The notes beneath the pieces were generated by a model. That model was not told the origin of the DNA. It saw only the letters and a list, made by a program, of their open reading frames with translations, and made no database searches. A program made the position numbers and the translations under genes. From Sphingobacterium thalpophilum (GTDB taxonomy: Bacteria > Bacteroidota > Bacteroidia > Sphingobacteriales > Sphingobacteriaceae), in assembly GCF_901482695.1 (NCBI RefSeq), contig NZ_LR590484.1:3286001-3350000 (forward strand): a DNA stretch of 64,000 bases, in the 5' to 3' direction. Positions 62,380 to 64,000 of the stretch are shown piece by piece (positions within the stretch are counted from its first letter, which is position 1; the number at the start of each line of letters is the position of its first letter).

Positions 62380-63388
62380 TTCGTTGTTGCCACAATTGGT
62401 TATAAATTGACCTGTTTTTAATTATAACACAGCCATCTTTCAATTCTACAGTTTCGTTTTGAAAGTGCTCTACGTCTAGGCTTACACTTATACCCTTTAC
62501 TGACGCCTTATACCGTATAAGCTTTTTTAGAGAACTTGTATTAACTTTAAAATCTGAATCTAACTCAGTACCATAGCTTTCTTCCGCATACGTTCTTAAA
62601 TATGATGGATCCTGATAAAACAAATCACTTAATCTATCGACATTAATATAACCTTTATTGGCTCTTTGTTCACTCCAAATAGTATCATGAATATGTTTTA
62701 AAAAATCATCCTCATCTCCATCAAAAGTATCGGGTTCACCGATTTCTTTTATAATCTGTATTAGATTATTTGTGTTAATTTTGCTACTAGTTCCATCATC
62801 TACACAAACCCAATCCTTAAAATACTGGGATGCATCTTCCGTTCTTTTGCTTATTATTGCTATATAATTTCGATCTGTCTTTGCAACATAAGAATTTACA
62901 TTTAATCGGAATCCCATCGCCATTTGCTCGATATTTATATTTTGTGTAGTATCTACGCTATATATTTTATGTTCTTCATCCCAAGAAATATTAAATGCAT
63001 CTTTATTTCTCACAATAACAATCGATAAGAAATTTATTCCTTTCAGCTCATAATCCGAAAAAACATAAAAACCACCTGTTGCAAAAGGTATATTCTCTAC
63101 AAGATCTTCTAATTTTCTCATTCCGGTTTTACTCCATGAAAGAAATCTTTTATCAGTTTTATCTTTATTTATATATTTATGAGCATTTATATAAATAGGT
63201 TCAGATTGAGTATTAGTTTTAAATCGATGGTAACTCGTAATTGACTTCTCAAATGACTCATGAATATTCTCAATCATTTTAGTTAATCCATCGTTGACCA
63301 ATAAAAGAGATTCAGACGGCGTGTAGTCTACTTCTGTTTTTCCAGATTCCTTTATAAGTTCATGTATAATTAATCTATTAAGCTTCAT
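62366..63388 (-). CDS. NdpA/YejK-like nucleoid-associated protein
   Basis: Encodes 340 residues. The pattern fits the 37-kDa nucleoid-associated protein family: LIIHELIKE at the start, SLLLVNDGLTKMIENI near 27, RFLSWSKTGMRKLEDLV near 78 and GGFYVFSDYELKGINFLSIVIV near 105. RTEDASQYFKDWVCV near 182 corresponds to the family's YFxxFLG strand. Members bind DNA or cluster with phage-response genes. It is the first gene of a two-gene unit with the membrane protein. Confidence 0.72.
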   Translation of the reverse strand: MKLNRLIIHELIKESGKTEVDYTPSESLLLVNDGLTKMIENIHESFEKSITSYHRFKTNTQSEPIYINAHKYINKDKTDKRFLSWSKTGMRKLEDLVENIPFATGGFYVFSDYELKGINFLSIVIVRNKDAFNISWDEEHKIYSVDTTQNINIEQMAMGFRLNVNSYVAKTDRNYIAIISKRTEDASQYFKDWVCVDDGTSSKINTNNLIQIIKEIGEPDTFDGDEDDFLKHIHDTIWSEQRANKGYINVDRLSDLFYQDPSYLRTYAEESYGTELDSDFKVNTSSLKKLIRYKASVKGISVSLDVEHFQNETVELKDGCVIIKNRSIYNQLWQQRNEEN

Positions 63389-63676
63389 TTTGAATTAGGT
63401 TAAATCTTTGATTTCATCTCACAAATAATACTCGTGATGTCTCCACTAAATTTGGCATTACCAAGTTACAAAATAACTTTCTTTTAATAACCATAACAAT
63501 TCCCATCTTTTTAATTTGACAGCCTCGCAATGAGATTTTCGCTTTTACCTTTCTACATGTTGCGAAATCGTCGTTTCCGACTTGCAGAAGCAATACATGA
63601 ACAGTTTTCGGAACTACTAAATTTCGGTCTGTAACACATTGGTAACGCTTTTTCTAATTCTCTAAAAGGAATTAAT

Positions 63677-64000
63677 CTATGAAACTAAATTATTGAAAAA
63701 CCCGTAATCATTGCTTACAACTAATTTCCTGTCAAGGTATAGATTAGATAGTTCACAAGTTGTTTCGGGTGTCAGTGTACAAGAATGACAAGCTGAAAGG
63801 TTCAATTGCCCTACACCTTGTCCTTCGGATTCTATACAGATCGGGTCAGAAGAACAATCAGTTGCTCTGAAAATGGCACTATTAATAATGTTATTTAGAT
63901 TTTTTAAATCGTTGCACAAATTTGAAAGTCCGCCTAAATAACCGTCCGTCCCATCAAAAGCGGAGATTAAAAAGCCATGCATTGTTTCACTAACATACAA
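63677..64000 (-). CDS. C-terminal part of a DUF1998-like protein
   Basis: A frame of 107 residues enters from the right edge of the window. FDGTDGYLGGLSNLC and CHSCTLTPETTC, then LSNLYLDRKLV fit the cysteine-containing C-terminus of DUF1998 proteins such as DrmB (DISARM) and MrfA helicases: GG, CxxC and N..LDR. Most of the gene lies outside, so the full architecture is unknown. The gap 63389-63676 shows no gene. Confidence 0.6.
   Translation of the reverse strand: MYVSETMHGFLISAFDGTDGYLGGLSNLCNDLKNLNNIINSAIFRATDCSSDPICIESEGQGVGQLNLSACHSCTLTPETTCELSNLYLDRKLVVSNDYGFFNNLVS

Overview
The window looks like chromosome from a Bacteroidota bacterium, most likely a Sphingobacteriaceae member. The evidence is a secreted protein with a type IX secretion C-terminal signal, many SusD-style 'LLQSC' lipoboxes, promoters of the TTTG / TAnnTTTG type, few Shine-Dalgarno sequences, and paired LytS-type kinases with LytTR regulators. 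No rRNA, tRNA or CRISPR array was seen.

Region 1 (1-3.2 kb) is broken accessory DNA: an AraC regulator tail, two tandem DUF4279-like genes, a small membrane protein, a solo IS21-type end and an aldehyde dehydrogenase pseudogene cut at that end.

Region 2 (3.2-34 kb) is a duplicated regulatory and metabolic locus. The first copy (3.2-13 kb) encodes a cupin, an amidohydrolase, two adjacent LytS-like kinases (types A and B), a LytTR response regulator, a PH-domain membrane protein, a PhlG-like hydrolase, a di-haem cytochrome c, an FAD monooxygenase and an NDH-2. The second copy (16-29 kb) is rearranged, and its coding DNA is visibly richer in G+C. It encodes an A/B kinase pair with LytTR regulator, di-haem cytochrome c, FAD monooxygenase, PhlG-like hydrolase, a second and degenerate A/B kinase pair, and an amidohydrolase, with envelope proteins in between. 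Most transcription units here are preceded by two direct 9-bp half-sites close to NCARTTCAT whose starts are 20 or 21 bp apart. This is the spacing known for LytTR-domain regulators, so the locus reads as one LytTR regulon. The likely theme is sensing, oxidising and hydrolysing a small cyclic or aromatic compound; the substrate is not shown by the sequence.

Region 3 (34-64 kb) is an A+T-rich defence island broken up by insertion sequences. An ISL3 element cuts a tetR gene and is itself cut at an IS21 element. Next come a three-gene cluster (Cap4/DUF4297-like nuclease, HerA-like ATPase, Mrr-like nuclease fused to a STAND NTPase), an IS3 element with an A6G frameshift site, an IS256 remnant, and a type I restriction-modification locus. 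That locus has two convergent hsdS genes bounded by 63-bp inverted repeats beside a tyrosine recombinase, so it should be phase-variable, and its operon also carries a DUF3800 gene and a small unknown gene. After a second IS21 element nested in the ends of a third, the window closes with a lipoprotein plus small partner gene, an NdpA-like protein overlapping a membrane protein gene, and the tail of a DUF1998-like protein that runs off the edge.
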